From positions 20,358 through 84,357 of the forward strand of contig CAJTFL010000020.1 in the NCBI GenBank assembly GCA_910575565.1: a stretch of 64,000 bases of DNA, written 5' to 3'. This DNA comes from Lachnospiraceae bacterium (GTDB lineage Bacteria > Bacillota > Clostridia > Lachnospirales > Lachnospiraceae). The notes under the pieces are model-generated. The model was not told the origin of the DNA and made no database searches. It was given only the letters and a program-made list of their open reading frames with translations. Shown here in pieces: positions 7,075-14,846 of the stretch. Position numbers and translations under genes: made by a program. Positions within the stretch are counted from its first letter, which is position 1, and each line of letters begins with the position of its first letter.

Positions 7075-8662
7075 GAAATATAAGCCGACAAAATTCAAGG
7101 CGAAGGATTCTGTCTATGACAAGGACGCGGCGGACTTTGCGGTGAATTTCATCCAGTGTCTCTGCCATACAAAAGGAACCTGGGCGGGGAAGCCTTTTGA
7201 ACTGATCGACTGGCAGGAACAGATCATACGGGATGTGTTCGGAACCATGAAGCCGAACGGATACCGACAGTTTAACACGGCATATATCGAGATCCCGAAG
7301 AAGCAGGGCAAGAGTGAACTGGCTGCGGCAGTGGCACTTTTGCTCTGCTGCGGCGATGGAGAGGAAAGAACCGAGGTTTACGGCTGTGCTGCTGACCGGC
7401 AGCAGGCTTCCATTGTATTTGAGGTTGCGGCGGATATGGTCAGGATGTGCCCTGCTCTGAATAAGAGGGTGAAGATCCTGGCTTCCCAGAAACGGATCAT
7501 TTATCAGCCGACGAACAGCTTTTATCAGGTGCTGTCGGCGGAGGCTTATAGCAAGCACGGATTCAATATCCACGGGGTTGTGTTCGATGAGCTGCATACC
7601 CAGCCGAACCGGAAACTCTTTGATGTAATGACGAAGGGGTCCGGGGATGCCAGGATGCAGCCGTTATATTTTTTGATCACGACTGCGGGAACGGATACCA
7701 ACAGCATCTGTTATGAAACACACCAGAAGGCGAAGGACATTCTGGAAGGACGGAAGATCGATCCGACATTTTATCCCGTGATCTATGGTGCGGATGAATC
7801 CGATGACTGGACGGATCTGAAGGTCTGGAAGAAGGCGAACCCTTCATTGGATATTACGGTGGGTATAGACAAGGTGAAGGCAGCCTGTGAGTCAGCGAAG
7901 CAGAATCCGGGTGAAGAAAATTCTTTCCGTCAGTTGAGGCTGAACCAGTGGGTGAAGCAGGCGGTCAGGTGGATGCCGATGGAGAAATGGGATGCCTGCG
8001 CATTTCCGGTCGATGAAGATGAGCTGGAAGGGCGTGTCTGTTATGGCGGTCTGGACTTATCCAGTACGACCGACCTGACAGCGTTTTCCCTGGTATTTCC
8101 GCCGGTGGATGAGGATGACAAGTACATTGTTCTTCCTTATTTCTGGGTTCCGGAGGAAACGCTGGATCTAAGGGTGAAGAGGGATCATGTTCCTTATGAT
8201 GTCTGGGAGCGGAAAGGTTTTCTGGAAACAACGGAAGGAAACGTAGTTCATTACGCCTATATTGAGAAGTTCATTGAGCGGCTGGGTGAGAGGTTCTACA
8301 TTCGGGAGATCGCTTATGATCGGTGGGGAGCAACGCAGTTATCGCAGGATCTGGAAGGAATGGGATTCACGGTGGTTCCGTTCGGCCAGGGTTTTGCTTC
8401 GATGTCTCCACCTACGAAAGAATTGATGAGGCTGGTGCTGGAACAGAAGATTGCGCATGGCGGTCATCCGGTTCTGCGGTGGAACATGGATAACATTTAT
8501 ATTCGCACGGATCTGGCGGGCAATATCAAGGCTGACAAAGCAAAGTCCACGGAGAAGATTGACGGGGCGATTGCGATGATCATGGCGCTGGATAGGGCGA
8601 TACGCTGTGGAAATGAAACGGCGGAATCTGTTTATGATAGCAGAGGTCTCTTGGTATTTTGA
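7055..8662 (+). CDS. Phage terminase large subunit (HK97-like, Terminase_1)
   Basis: This protein of about 535 residues carries the packaging ATPase and the nuclease that cuts concatemeric DNA. Visible features are the Walker A-like PKKQGKSE after an IEIPKK strand, a Walker B GVVFDELHT, a coupling ITTAGT motif, and a C-terminal RNase H-like nuclease with acidic residues in GGLDLSSTTD, IREIAYDRWG and EKIDGAIAMIMALDR. Length is normal for the family. The start is uncertain among closely spaced ATGs at 7049, 7055 and 7061. I prefer 7055, with GGGAAG 8 bases upstream, overlapping the end of the methylase gene. It is the last forward gene before the antisense DUF3800 unit. Confidence 0.9.
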   Translation: MKMRKLKKYKPTKFKAKDSVYDKDAADFAVNFIQCLCHTKGTWAGKPFELIDWQEQIIRDVFGTMKPNGYRQFNTAYIEIPKKQGKSELAAAVALLLCCGDGEERTEVYGCAADRQQASIVFEVAADMVRMCPALNKRVKILASQKRIIYQPTNSFYQVLSAEAYSKHGFNIHGVVFDELHTQPNRKLFDVMTKGSGDARMQPLYFLITTAGTDTNSICYETHQKAKDILEGRKIDPTFYPVIYGADESDDWTDLKVWKKANPSLDITVGIDKVKAACESAKQNPGEENSFRQLRLNQWVKQAVRWMPMEKWDACAFPVDEDELEGRVCYGGLDLSSTTDLTAFSLVFPPVDEDDKYIVLPYFWVPEETLDLRVKRDHVPYDVWERKGFLETTEGNVVHYAYIEKFIERLGERFYIREIAYDRWGATQLSQDLEGMGFTVVPFGQGFASMSPPTKELMRLVLEQKIAHGGHPVLRWNMDNIYIRTDLAGNIKADKAKSTEKIDGAIAMIMALDRAIRCGNETAESVYDSRGLLVF

Positions 8663-8667
8663 ACAAA

Positions 8668-8787
8668 GAAAAAGGTCAACCATGCGGTTGACCTGATTTT
8701 CCGATTTACCAATTGCCTAATAGTGACGCCAACACATGACGCTTACCTCGAAAACGGCACTTACATAGGACTTACTGTTGGTAAATC
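8668..8787 (-). ncRNA. Candidate structured small RNA beside the DUF3800 gene
   Basis: Read on the minus strand, a perfect TTGACA-N17-TACTAT promoter ends a few bases before GATTTACCAA (8787-8778), which pairs perfectly with TTGGTAAATC (8712-8703). Inside lie CCTA/TAGG and AGTG/CACT pairs that could close further stems, and three GTAAG repeats. Immediately 3' is a strong GGTCAACC/GGTTGACC hairpin with a T-run. Together these define a discrete transcript of about 115 to 120 nucleotides with no open reading frame of note, directly after the DUF3800 stop codon. From memory, computational surveys have reported several classes of conserved RNA motifs next to DUF3800 genes; this may belong to or extend them. 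Function is unknown. Confidence 0.6.
8669..8694 (-). terminator. Rho-independent terminator for small RNA / DUF3800 unit
   Basis: AGGTCAACC (minus strand, from 8694) pairs perfectly with GGTTGACCT after a 4-base loop. The minus strand continues with five or more T residues (A-run at about 8667-8673 on the plus strand), giving a textbook terminator on the minus strand. On the plus strand the hairpin is followed only by GATTTT, so termination of the terminase transcript would be weaker. Confidence 0.75.
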
Positions 8788-8788
8788 T

Positions 8789-8817
8789 ATAGTAGCATAT
8801 GCAGAGAAGTTTGTCAA
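8789..8817 (-). promoter_or_regulatory. Sigma-A promoter of the candidate small RNA
   Basis: On the minus strand, TTGACA (8817-8812) and TACTAT (8794-8789) are separated by exactly 17 bases. The predicted start falls near 8782, at the 5' arm of the RNA stem. The promoter lies in the 50 bases after the DUF3800 stop codon, so the RNA can be made independently of that gene. Confidence 0.7.
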
Positions 8818-8838
8818 TATGCGAAAAAAATTTGGCAT

Positions 8839-9552
8839 CTATTTCGGGAATTCAAAAGTAAATTTAAGGATGCCAACATCTCTAAGCTTTTTTAGTTCAT
8901 CGTCATAACCGCCGGTTTGCAGATGAGAATAAAGCAAATTTGCGAAAACATCAGCCATTTGAATAAGCGAATTATTGGACGAATCAAAATAAGTAACATC
9001 AAATTTACCACTTATAGTTCCGTTCATAAAGAGTTCGGTATTGAGATAGTTCTCAAGAAAGTACTTTGTTTCGGTTCTCTCGTTTCGTTCATCCAACTGA
9101 AGAGAACAGTTTTCATTTGGAAGGAGAGTTTTACGAATGAAATACTCTATTGCCAGTTTGAGTGTATAGTTAAAAACACGAGCGGTATTTTCACAAAACT
9201 GATCTGTAAGTAGTTGGTTTGAAATTTTAATGTAGTATAGTTCAAACGATGGCTTCCGACAGAAAAAATCAACAAACTTTTGCTTCATTTCTCTGTCAAA
9301 TTGAGAGCCCTTGAGTTCATGAAAATCACCGTTTTGAAACATTTTTCCGCCTTTTTTAACTATCTGACCAGTTTCGGGATGTAGTTTGTCTTGATCCAAT
9401 GCCAAAAGGTCATCATGGTTGGATGAAACGAAACGTTTGTATGCACGTTTAAGTGCGTCTTTATTAGTAGGATGTATGAGAGCAATAACAAAGTATTTAT
9501 TGTTAGGGGCGTGGTTGTTTATAGAGCCCGATTCATCTATGTAAATATTCAT
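8839..9552 (-). CDS. DUF3800 protein encoded antisense inside the phage packaging operon
   Basis: This 237-residue protein opens with MNIYIDESGS, the hallmark of DUF3800 (a predicted RNase H-like fold with acidic residues). Further acidic positions appear in LQLDERNE and the C-terminal QMADVFANLLY motif, which is also conserved in the family. The start at 9552 has AAGGAG 9 bases upstream. A promoter-like TTGTCC-N17-TATACT lies before it and reaches into the start of the portal gene. The gene runs against all neighbouring phage genes and looks more AT-rich, as expected of a cargo gene (moron) acquired separately. It is paired with a small RNA candidate at its 3' side. A defence or toxin-like role has been suggested for the family but is unproven. 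Confidence 0.85.
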   Translation of the reverse strand: MNIYIDESGSINNHAPNNKYFVIALIHPTNKDALKRAYKRFVSSNHDDLLALDQDKLHPETGQIVKKGGKMFQNGDFHELKGSQFDREMKQKFVDFFCRKPSFELYYIKISNQLLTDQFCENTARVFNYTLKLAIEYFIRKTLLPNENCSLQLDERNERTETKYFLENYLNTELFMNGTISGKFDVTYFDSSNNSLIQMADVFANLLYSHLQTGGYDDELKKLRDVGILKFTFEFPK

Positions 9553-9627
9553 ATGAAAGCACTCCTTGAAAATGGGTGTAGTTTTCAATTAAGTATATCA
9601 GAAAAGACATGAAAGGACAAATACTAT

Positions 9628-10971
9628 ATGGGATTTTTGAACAGTATTTTTCGGAGCAGGGATAAGCCAACGGACAGGACGGCAGGAAGCAGCTACAGCT
9701 TCTTCCTGGGTGGAACGGCTTCCGGGAAGTATGTGACAGAACGGTCTGCGATGCAGATGACGGCGGTGTACTGCTGTGTGAGGATATTATCCGAGGCAGT
9801 GGCAAGCCTGCCATTACAATTTTACAGATATACCGATGATGGCGGTAAGGAAAAAGCGGTGGAACATCCGCTTTATTTTTTGCTTCATGATGAGCCGAAT
9901 CCAGAAATGACTTCCTTTATCTTCCGGGAGACTCTGATGACGCATCTGCTTTTGTGGGGAAATGCGTATTCGCAGATTATCCGTAATGGCAAGGGCGAAG
10001 TCGTGGCTTTGTATCCGCTGATGCCGGATCGGATGAGGGTGGATCGTGATGAGCATGGACGGCTCTATTACGAATATACCGTTTACGATGCGGATGATGT
10101 GGACGGCAGGAAGGGCACGAACGGGGTTGGAAGAACCGTAAGGCTTCAGCCGCATGATGTGCTGCACATTCCGGGATTAGGGTTTGATGGTCTGGTTGGA
10201 TATTCGCCGATTGCGATGGCGAAGAATGCGATCGGGCTGGCGATTGCTACGGAGGAATACGGCAGTAAGTTCTTTGCGAACGGCGCGGCTCCTTCTGGAG
10301 TATTGGAGCATCCGGGAATCATTAAGGATCCGTCCAGAGTGAGGGAAAGCTGGCAGGCGACCTTCGGAGGAAGCGGCAATGCGAATAAGATTGCTGTTTT
10401 GGAAGAAGGCATGAAGTACACGCCGATTTCCATTTCACCGGAGCAGGCTCAGTTTCTGGAGACAAGGAAGTTCCAGATCGATGAGATCGCAAGGATCTTC
10501 CGTGTGCCGCCTCATATGATCGGTGACTTGGAGAAGTCCAGCTTCAACAACATTGAGCAGCAGTCGCTGGAGTTTGTGAAGTACACGCTGGATCCCTGGG
10601 TGAGCCGTTGGGAGCAGGCAATGGTGAGAGCCTTGCTGACTCCAGATGAGAAGAAGAAGTACTTCTTCAAGTTCAATGTAGACGGATTGCTCAGAGGTGA
10701 CTACCAGAGTAGGATGAACGGTTATGCGACAGCCAGACAGAACGGCTGGATGTCCGCCAATGACATCCGTGAACTGGAGAACCTGGACAGGATTCCGGCG
10801 GAACAGGGCGGCGATCTGTATCTGATCAACGGAAATATGACGAAGCTGGAGGATGCCGGAATATTTGCGGCAGGCAACAACGGAAAGGAGGAAGGAGATT
10901 CCGATGAAGAAATTTTGGAACTGGAAAAGCAGGAAGATCAGAGATCAGGCTTCCGGCGAAGAGGTCAGTGA
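9628..10971 (+). CDS. Phage portal protein (HK97-like)
   Basis: This 447-residue protein matches the HK97-type portal: an N-terminal region with AMQMTAVYCCVRILSEAVA, PLYFLLHDEPN, then LLLWGNAYSQIIRN, and a C-terminal crown region with FRVPPHMIGDLE and SSFNNIEQQSLEFVKYTLDPW. The portal is the dodecameric ring through which DNA enters and leaves the capsid. AAAGGACA lies upstream of the ATG. The gene looks complete. It is the last intact phage structural gene, because the next expected gene (prohead protease) is cut short. Confidence 0.92.
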   Translation: MGFLNSIFRSRDKPTDRTAGSSYSFFLGGTASGKYVTERSAMQMTAVYCCVRILSEAVASLPLQFYRYTDDGGKEKAVEHPLYFLLHDEPNPEMTSFIFRETLMTHLLLWGNAYSQIIRNGKGEVVALYPLMPDRMRVDRDEHGRLYYEYTVYDADDVDGRKGTNGVGRTVRLQPHDVLHIPGLGFDGLVGYSPIAMAKNAIGLAIATEEYGSKFFANGAAPSGVLEHPGIIKDPSRVRESWQATFGGSGNANKIAVLEEGMKYTPISISPEQAQFLETRKFQIDEIARIFRVPPHMIGDLEKSSFNNIEQQSLEFVKYTLDPWVSRWEQAMVRALLTPDEKKKYFFKFNVDGLLRGDYQSRMNGYATARQNGWMSANDIRELENLDRIPAEQGGDLYLINGNMTKLEDAGIFAAGNNGKEEGDSDEEILELEKQEDQRSGFRRRGQ

Positions 10972-10990
10972 AAGAGTGCTTTTCCTGAAT
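10904..10990 (+). pseudogene. Prohead protease, N-terminal stub at the prophage break
   Basis: Starting at an ATG with GGAGGAAGGAG upstream, overlapping the portal 3' end, the first 29 residues (MKKFWNWKSR ... RVLFLN) read as the beginning of a ClpP-type phage prohead protease, where RxLFLNGEI is usual. From about 10,990 the frame continues only to 11,071 with residues unlike the family (NRLSGKPRESERK). The join marks the place where the phage genome ends and foreign or chromosomal DNA begins. No catalytic residue remains. Confidence 0.6.
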
Positions 10991-11495
10991 GAAAACAGAT
11001 TATCTGGCAAACCAAGGGAATCTGAGCGGAAAGCTGCAAAATCTCTTACAGGATACCTTCCAGACTTATAAAGATAAATATATAGATTTGCTGGAACAAA
11101 CACTCAAAGAAAAGGCCACGCACTTTAATACCCCAATGAAAACCAGCATTGACCGGGAGGAAGTATCAGCGGTTTATGAGTACACCATGAATCAATACCG
11201 CCAATCAGGGGATATACTGGACGCCTTTATGAAAGGAGCCAAACACGCCCAGTCAATCTTTGAGGCAAACTTTTCCGACAGAGCTGGAAGTCCCGGAAGT
11301 TATTCAGCAAAATATGAGTGGGACAATTTCTTTGACCAATCTAAGTATACCGGTATGGCAAAAGATGATACCATGGAGGAGAAGTACAGAAAATCAATCA
11401 GCCGTTTTATCCAGGGCCTGGAATCTGATGATAATAAAAAGTTTCACCTGCTTTTTGGCAGTTCCGGGGATTATGAGTTAAATCTCTTTGCATAA
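10989..11495 (+). CDS. Unrecognised protein A of a three-gene cluster
   Basis: This 168-residue hydrophilic, helix-rich protein is not one I can assign. The apparent ATG lies exactly at the phage junction and has no ribosome binding site, so the true N-terminus may have been lost or replaced. It has no membrane segment, and its C-terminus (FGSSGDYELNLFA) ends cleanly 28 bases before the next gene. The next two genes share its orientation, spacing and general style (soluble, polar, rich in Ser/Asn/Glu), which suggests one operon. Base composition appears lower in GC than the phage genes to the left. Confidence 0.6.
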   Translation: MKTDYLANQGNLSGKLQNLLQDTFQTYKDKYIDLLEQTLKEKATHFNTPMKTSIDREEVSAVYEYTMNQYRQSGDILDAFMKGAKHAQSIFEANFSDRAGSPGSYSAKYEWDNFFDQSKYTGMAKDDTMEEKYRKSISRFIQGLESDDNKKFHLLFGSSGDYELNLFA

Positions 11496-11523
11496 TCAGG
11501 AAATAACAAAGGAGGTATGTTGA

Positions 11524-12021
11524 ATGAATGTGTCAATGACAGCGACAGCAATCGCGAAACGATATGTAGAAAATTGGAATGCCCAGGCAAGTAAAAATAA
11601 TTCCTTACTGCCAAACGGTTCCGCCCCGCCGCCGGGGCATATCAATCCATATGAAGATCCCTGGATGGACATTACAAACCGCTCTCCGTCTGAATGGCAG
11701 AAAATCATTCCCGTTGATAAAGACGTGGCGGATCAGCTTAGAAGTATGGTTAGGGAGGACTTTGCAAAACGGTATGGGATGACAGACGGAAGTCCTGAAC
11801 ATATCAACGACAGGGCAAACCTGATTAAAAATTACACGAAAACATTACCCGGCGAACAGAGGCTTCCCGCCACCTGGACGCTGGAGCAGGTTGTAAATGA
11901 TGAGGCGGAAAGGCTTAAATCCATTATTTTAAAGCATGATCCAAGCTGGACATATGGAAAACCATTCGATACCAGCATTTTGGACGAAGAATCCAGTGGG
12001 CATTTCGATGTATACGGCTAA
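11524..12021 (+). CDS. Unrecognised protein B of a three-gene cluster
   Basis: This 165-residue soluble protein has a strong AAAGGAGG site before its ATG. It contains a distinctive NPYEDPWMDITNRSPSEW segment and a Pro/Gly-rich stretch near residue 30, followed by charged helices. I recognise no catalytic motif. Proteins with this NPYEDPW pattern occur in Clostridia as hypothetical proteins, but I cannot name a family with confidence. It lies 28 bases after protein A and 30 bases before protein C. Confidence 0.7.
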   Translation: MNVSMTATAIAKRYVENWNAQASKNNSLLPNGSAPPPGHINPYEDPWMDITNRSPSEWQKIIPVDKDVADQLRSMVREDFAKRYGMTDGSPEHINDRANLIKNYTKTLPGEQRLPATWTLEQVVNDEAERLKSIILKHDPSWTYGKPFDTSILDEESSGHFDVYG

Positions 12022-12051
12022 ACAGAACTTTTCTAAAAAAGGAGCGATATT

Positions 12052-13062
12052 ATGATAGTAGTTGATGGACAAAAATCTTACCTGGGAGCCTACGCCGAAC
12101 GAGTACAAAACCGCCAAACAACAAATCAAATGACGGAGGCGAAGAAGGACGCTTCTGTCAAACGTGTGACAGAGGCTGTCTATGATTCGGTTTCTGTTTC
12201 AGAAGAAGGGAAAAACTATGTGGACAGAGAATCCGCAAAAACCGGCAGCGGCAAAAAGGCCCCGGAATTTGTAGAATACACGAAGGTATATAAAGATGAA
12301 CGGATTGCCAAATCCGGGGATTCTTTCTGGCAGAATACCGGAAGCCAGTATCTTGTGTTCAGTCAAAAACTGAATGAAAGCGGATTCTTTAATTCCATGT
12401 CAGACAAAGAAGTACGTGAGGCGGAATCCATATTAAGCGCCATTACAAAGGGCATGGACAGTTTGAGCAACGCTCAGTACCTGACAGGACAAGGGCCTTC
12501 TGGGGTTGACGGGAAAGGCTACACCCTTCCCACTTCCTATGAGGCAAGAATGGAGCTGGAGTCCTCCACGGCAGCGCTTATGTATTTTGGAGAAAAATAT
12601 ATTGAGGACGAAGGGCTGCGGAAAGAATTTGAAGGCTTAGTTGAGGATTATTACGCTCACAATACGGAAGTCTTAGGTGAGTACACGAATCCGTCAGAGC
12701 AGATGGATAAAGCGGTAAGCAAATTCCATGAAAGTTCCGGGAACGGGCAGTACAATGATCTTTTCGCAAAGGCAAGTTCTCAAAATTCGGATCGGGTCGC
12801 TTATTCCAAATATATGGGAAGTGTCACCCATACAAAAGAGGAAGAACAGCAATATGGCAATGAGCTGTCTGGATTATTTGAGCGGCTAAAACGCGATCCC
12901 TCCGGTCAGGCTGATATTTGGAGTAAGATACAAAACACCATGTTAAATTTCGCCACAAATGGAGGCGGCAGTGAGTCAATCCGGGGACAGGTGCTTGCTG
13001 GCGCAAGTGATTCCTTTAGTCGTATGGAACATTGCTGGTCACTGTTACTGAATAACGAATAA
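12052..13062 (+). CDS. Unrecognised protein C of a three-gene cluster
   Basis: This 336-residue soluble protein is preceded by AAAGGAGCG. Its N-terminus contains a low-complexity region with YDSVSVSEEGKNY, a 'VxxSEEGK' motif that recurs in several families of Lachnospiraceae proteins. The rest is predicted helical (EARMELESSTAALMYF, EEQQYGNELSGLFERL) without enzyme motifs or transmembrane segments. No lipobox or signal peptide is present. A strong terminator lies 200 bases downstream, shared with the converging XRE gene. Function unknown. Confidence 0.7.
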   Translation: MIVVDGQKSYLGAYAERVQNRQTTNQMTEAKKDASVKRVTEAVYDSVSVSEEGKNYVDRESAKTGSGKKAPEFVEYTKVYKDERIAKSGDSFWQNTGSQYLVFSQKLNESGFFNSMSDKEVREAESILSAITKGMDSLSNAQYLTGQGPSGVDGKGYTLPTSYEARMELESSTAALMYFGEKYIEDEGLRKEFEGLVEDYYAHNTEVLGEYTNPSEQMDKAVSKFHESSGNGQYNDLFAKASSQNSDRVAYSKYMGSVTHTKEEEQQYGNELSGLFERLKRDPSGQADIWSKIQNTMLNFATNGGGSESIRGQVLAGASDSFSRMEHCWSLLLNNE

Positions 13063-13264
13063 TCTGTACCACCGTTATCCGTAAATTGATAAAATAAAAA
13101 CTTAGCTGCAACATAAAGAATAGGTAAGCTGCTCCCATGGCAGAAAATAAAGGACAGTTTGCCTGGTGAAAAATATCTCTTTAGGTATCCCTATGGAAAT
13201 ATTTATATGAAACGGTAAAGAATCCGAACCTGAGAGATTAAAATACATTTTAACCTAACTTGAA

Positions 13265-13308
13265 AAAGAATCGGGCGACATGGTTTTTTGTCTGACCGAT
13301 TCTTTTTT
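13265..13308. terminator. Bidirectional terminator between protein C and XRE regulator
   Basis: AAAGAATCGG (13265-13274) pairs perfectly with CCGATTCTTT (13296-13305), with extra GACA/TGTC pairing inside the loop. Runs of T on the plus side and A on the other side make it usable from both converging genes. Confidence 0.75.
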
Positions 13309-13324
13309 GTTTAAAAAAATTGAT

Positions 13325-13690
13325 TTACTCCAAACTTTTTAAATTGGATTTATTCTGGACAGCTAATAACTGCTCTGCCAGATAATCCAAAGTCCCCAGA
13401 AGGATAAGCTGGTTTGTCCGGTTGCAGACCCTGAACTTTCCAATGAAGCGCTGGATTTCTTCCTCCTGCTCGTCTGGGGATACATTAAACAAATCACTTG
13501 TGGACAGCTCCAAGCGGTTGATGATGGGAAAAAGAATCTCATAGGAGGGATTCATCTTTCCTGTTTCAATATTCCTGATGGTTTTCACGGATACACCAGA
13601 CTGATCCGCCAGTTCCTGCTGGGTCAGCCCATAATGTTTTCTTGCGGTGCGGATACAAGCACCCAAATATTTTATCTTGTCAACCGGCAT
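13325..13690 (-). CDS. XRE-family transcriptional regulator
   Basis: This 121-residue protein has an N-terminal Cro/CI helix-turn-helix: LGACIRTARKHYGLTQQELA, then SGVSVKTIRNIETGKMNPSYE (about residues 9-50). A short C-terminal helical part with no known domain follows. AAGGTGA lies before the ATG. It faces away from a 495-base non-coding region toward the shared terminator. Regulators of this size control small mobile elements or toxin-antitoxin operons; its target here is not visible, though palindromic AT-rich sequence near 13,740-13,790 could hold its own operator. Confidence 0.82.
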   Translation of the reverse strand: MPVDKIKYLGACIRTARKHYGLTQQELADQSGVSVKTIRNIETGKMNPSYEILFPIINRLELSTSDLFNVSPDEQEEEIQRFIGKFRVCNRTNQLILLGTLDYLAEQLLAVQNKSNLKSLE

Positions 13691-14049
13691 AATTAGTCAC
13701 CTTGTATCTATTCTATCTTACCGGTTCATGGTTTCATATTACCTTATAGGTTCTCTAAAAAAGGTAATATTATGCCTATTTTGAATAAGAATATGACTTA
13801 GCCCCCTATGGGAAGTGGAAGCCAGATAAAAAAAACGGCTTCTCGTAGCAGGGCTTAATTGTGCACCGCCTATGATTTGCTGTCGGAGGAAATCATGGCG
13901 GGCAATGTTTATCTCCATAAACAATCAGTAAAACCAGGTAATAAGCCAAAAAAAGCATATACTTTTCAGGGGGATTCCCTATCCCAAAACAGGCACGATT
14001 AAGCCTATATAAACACTATTATCAAACCTTATACCAAACGCAAAAGTAC

Positions 14050-14087
14050 AACGTCAGGATCGCTAATCAATATCCTGGCGTTTTTAT
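14050..14087 (+). terminator. Terminator-like hairpin in the mobile-element gap
   Basis: AACGTCAGGAT pairs with ATCCTGGCGTT across a 13-base loop, followed by TTTTATTTG. One bulge and one G-T pair are present. It probably ended an upstream transcript of the original element. Confidence 0.6.
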
Positions 14088-14139
14088 TTGTCGATTTTTG
14101 TCGGATTCTCCCGCTATTCACCAGTGCCGTGGGCCGCCC

Positions 14140-14171
14140 TTCATCAATTTTTGTTTCAAAAAATTGATGAA
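14140..14171 (+). repeat. Perfect inverted repeat before the sigma-like gene
   Basis: TTCATCAATTTTT (14140-14152) is repeated in inverse as AAAAATTGATGAA (14159-14171). The right arm touches the AAAGGAG ribosome binding site of the next gene, so the hairpin could dampen translation or serve as an operator. Either role is inference. Confidence 0.5.
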
Positions 14172-14185
14172 AGGAGTAACCGGCA

Positions 14186-14683
14186 ATGACTGAAGAATAT
14201 TGGATTGAAATATTAAAGGCAGAAGATCGCTTGTTAGACAACTCTGACCGGAAGTATCGGTATCACTGCAAATCTCTGGAAAGCATGAGCGAGGAATTAA
14301 CGTTTCAGGAACGTTACATAGACACGGAAGAAGATTTTACCATACTGTGCGGAATCCGGGACTTTACCGACCTGGTTCAGAATGAGGAATTAGCGGCTGG
14401 ACTGCGCCGCCTTACTGACCGCCAGCGGCAGGCGATACGGCTTCGTTTCTGGGAGGGATATCAATGCCAGGAGATTGCCGTCATGTTTGGCTGTAGTCCG
14501 GCGGCGGTAACGAATTTAATACAGCGGGCTTTTAAACAGCTCCGCATTTACTTAATGAGATCCTCCATTCCGCCGCCTTCGGCTGGCGGCACAAATAGTA
14601 ATGAAAGTATCGACTATCCTCCACGTTGTACCTATAATAAAAGCGAGAAGCTATACTACAAAGCACGGGGAGGTGAGTCGTAA
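14186..14683 (+). CDS. Sigma-70 region 4-like regulator of an integrative element
   Basis: This 165-residue protein has a C-terminal sigma region 4 motif (LRRLTDRQRQAIRLRFWEG, then YQCQEIAVMFGCSPAAVTNL) at about residues 75-115. Short proteins of this type are standard cargo of Clostridia conjugative and mobilisable elements, where they act as transcription regulators near the recombination module. AAAGGAG precedes the ATG. The last 30 residues are unlike the family and overlap the 5' part of the next small gene in another frame, so a frameshift or altered 3' end is possible. The IS110 insertion lies 31 bases downstream. Confidence 0.78.
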   Translation: MTEEYWIEILKAEDRLLDNSDRKYRYHCKSLESMSEELTFQERYIDTEEDFTILCGIRDFTDLVQNEELAAGLRRLTDRQRQAIRLRFWEGYQCQEIAVMFGCSPAAVTNLIQRAFKQLRIYLMRSSIPPPSAGGTNSNESIDYPPRCTYNKSEKLYYKARGGES

Positions 14684-14714
14684 AAACGCTCTCGTTTTAG
14701 ACAGTATGTTAATC

Positions 14715-14846
14715 AGTGTAAGTTCCACCTTCCAAGCACAAATAAGTGGCCCTATTAGACCGTACACTAAGAATTGTTTTAACTCTTGTTAAATATGTGG
14801 TGGAACAGCCAATGGCTTCTCTATTTTTCAGAAAGGAGCGTTGCCT
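14715..14846 (+). ncRNA. Possible IS110 bridge RNA region
   Basis: The non-coding 5' part of the element contains GTTCCACC (14,722-14,729) and its inverse GGTGGAAC (14,799-14,806), enclosing about 70 bases that could fold into further loops. IS110-group elements encode a bridge RNA in this position that pairs with donor and target DNA (established for IS621 and relatives). That this copy makes one is inference; the guide loops were not resolved. Confidence 0.4.

Larger units (their letters stand above)
13691..14185. other. 495-base gap with no convincing gene
   Basis: This stretch holds the probable promoter of the XRE gene (minus strand), a terminator-like hairpin at 14,050-14,087 and a perfect 13-bp inverted repeat at 14,140-14,171 just before the sigma-like gene. 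A 35-codon reading frame at about 13,893-14,000 has GGAGG before its ATG, but I see no homology and do not call it a gene. The layout resembles the intergenic space of decaying integrative elements. Confidence 0.4.

Noticed and set aside
13893..14000. 35-codon frame with GGAGG before its ATG in the mobile-element gap
   Set aside because: Too short and without similarity or conservation evidence; kept only as a note in the gap description.
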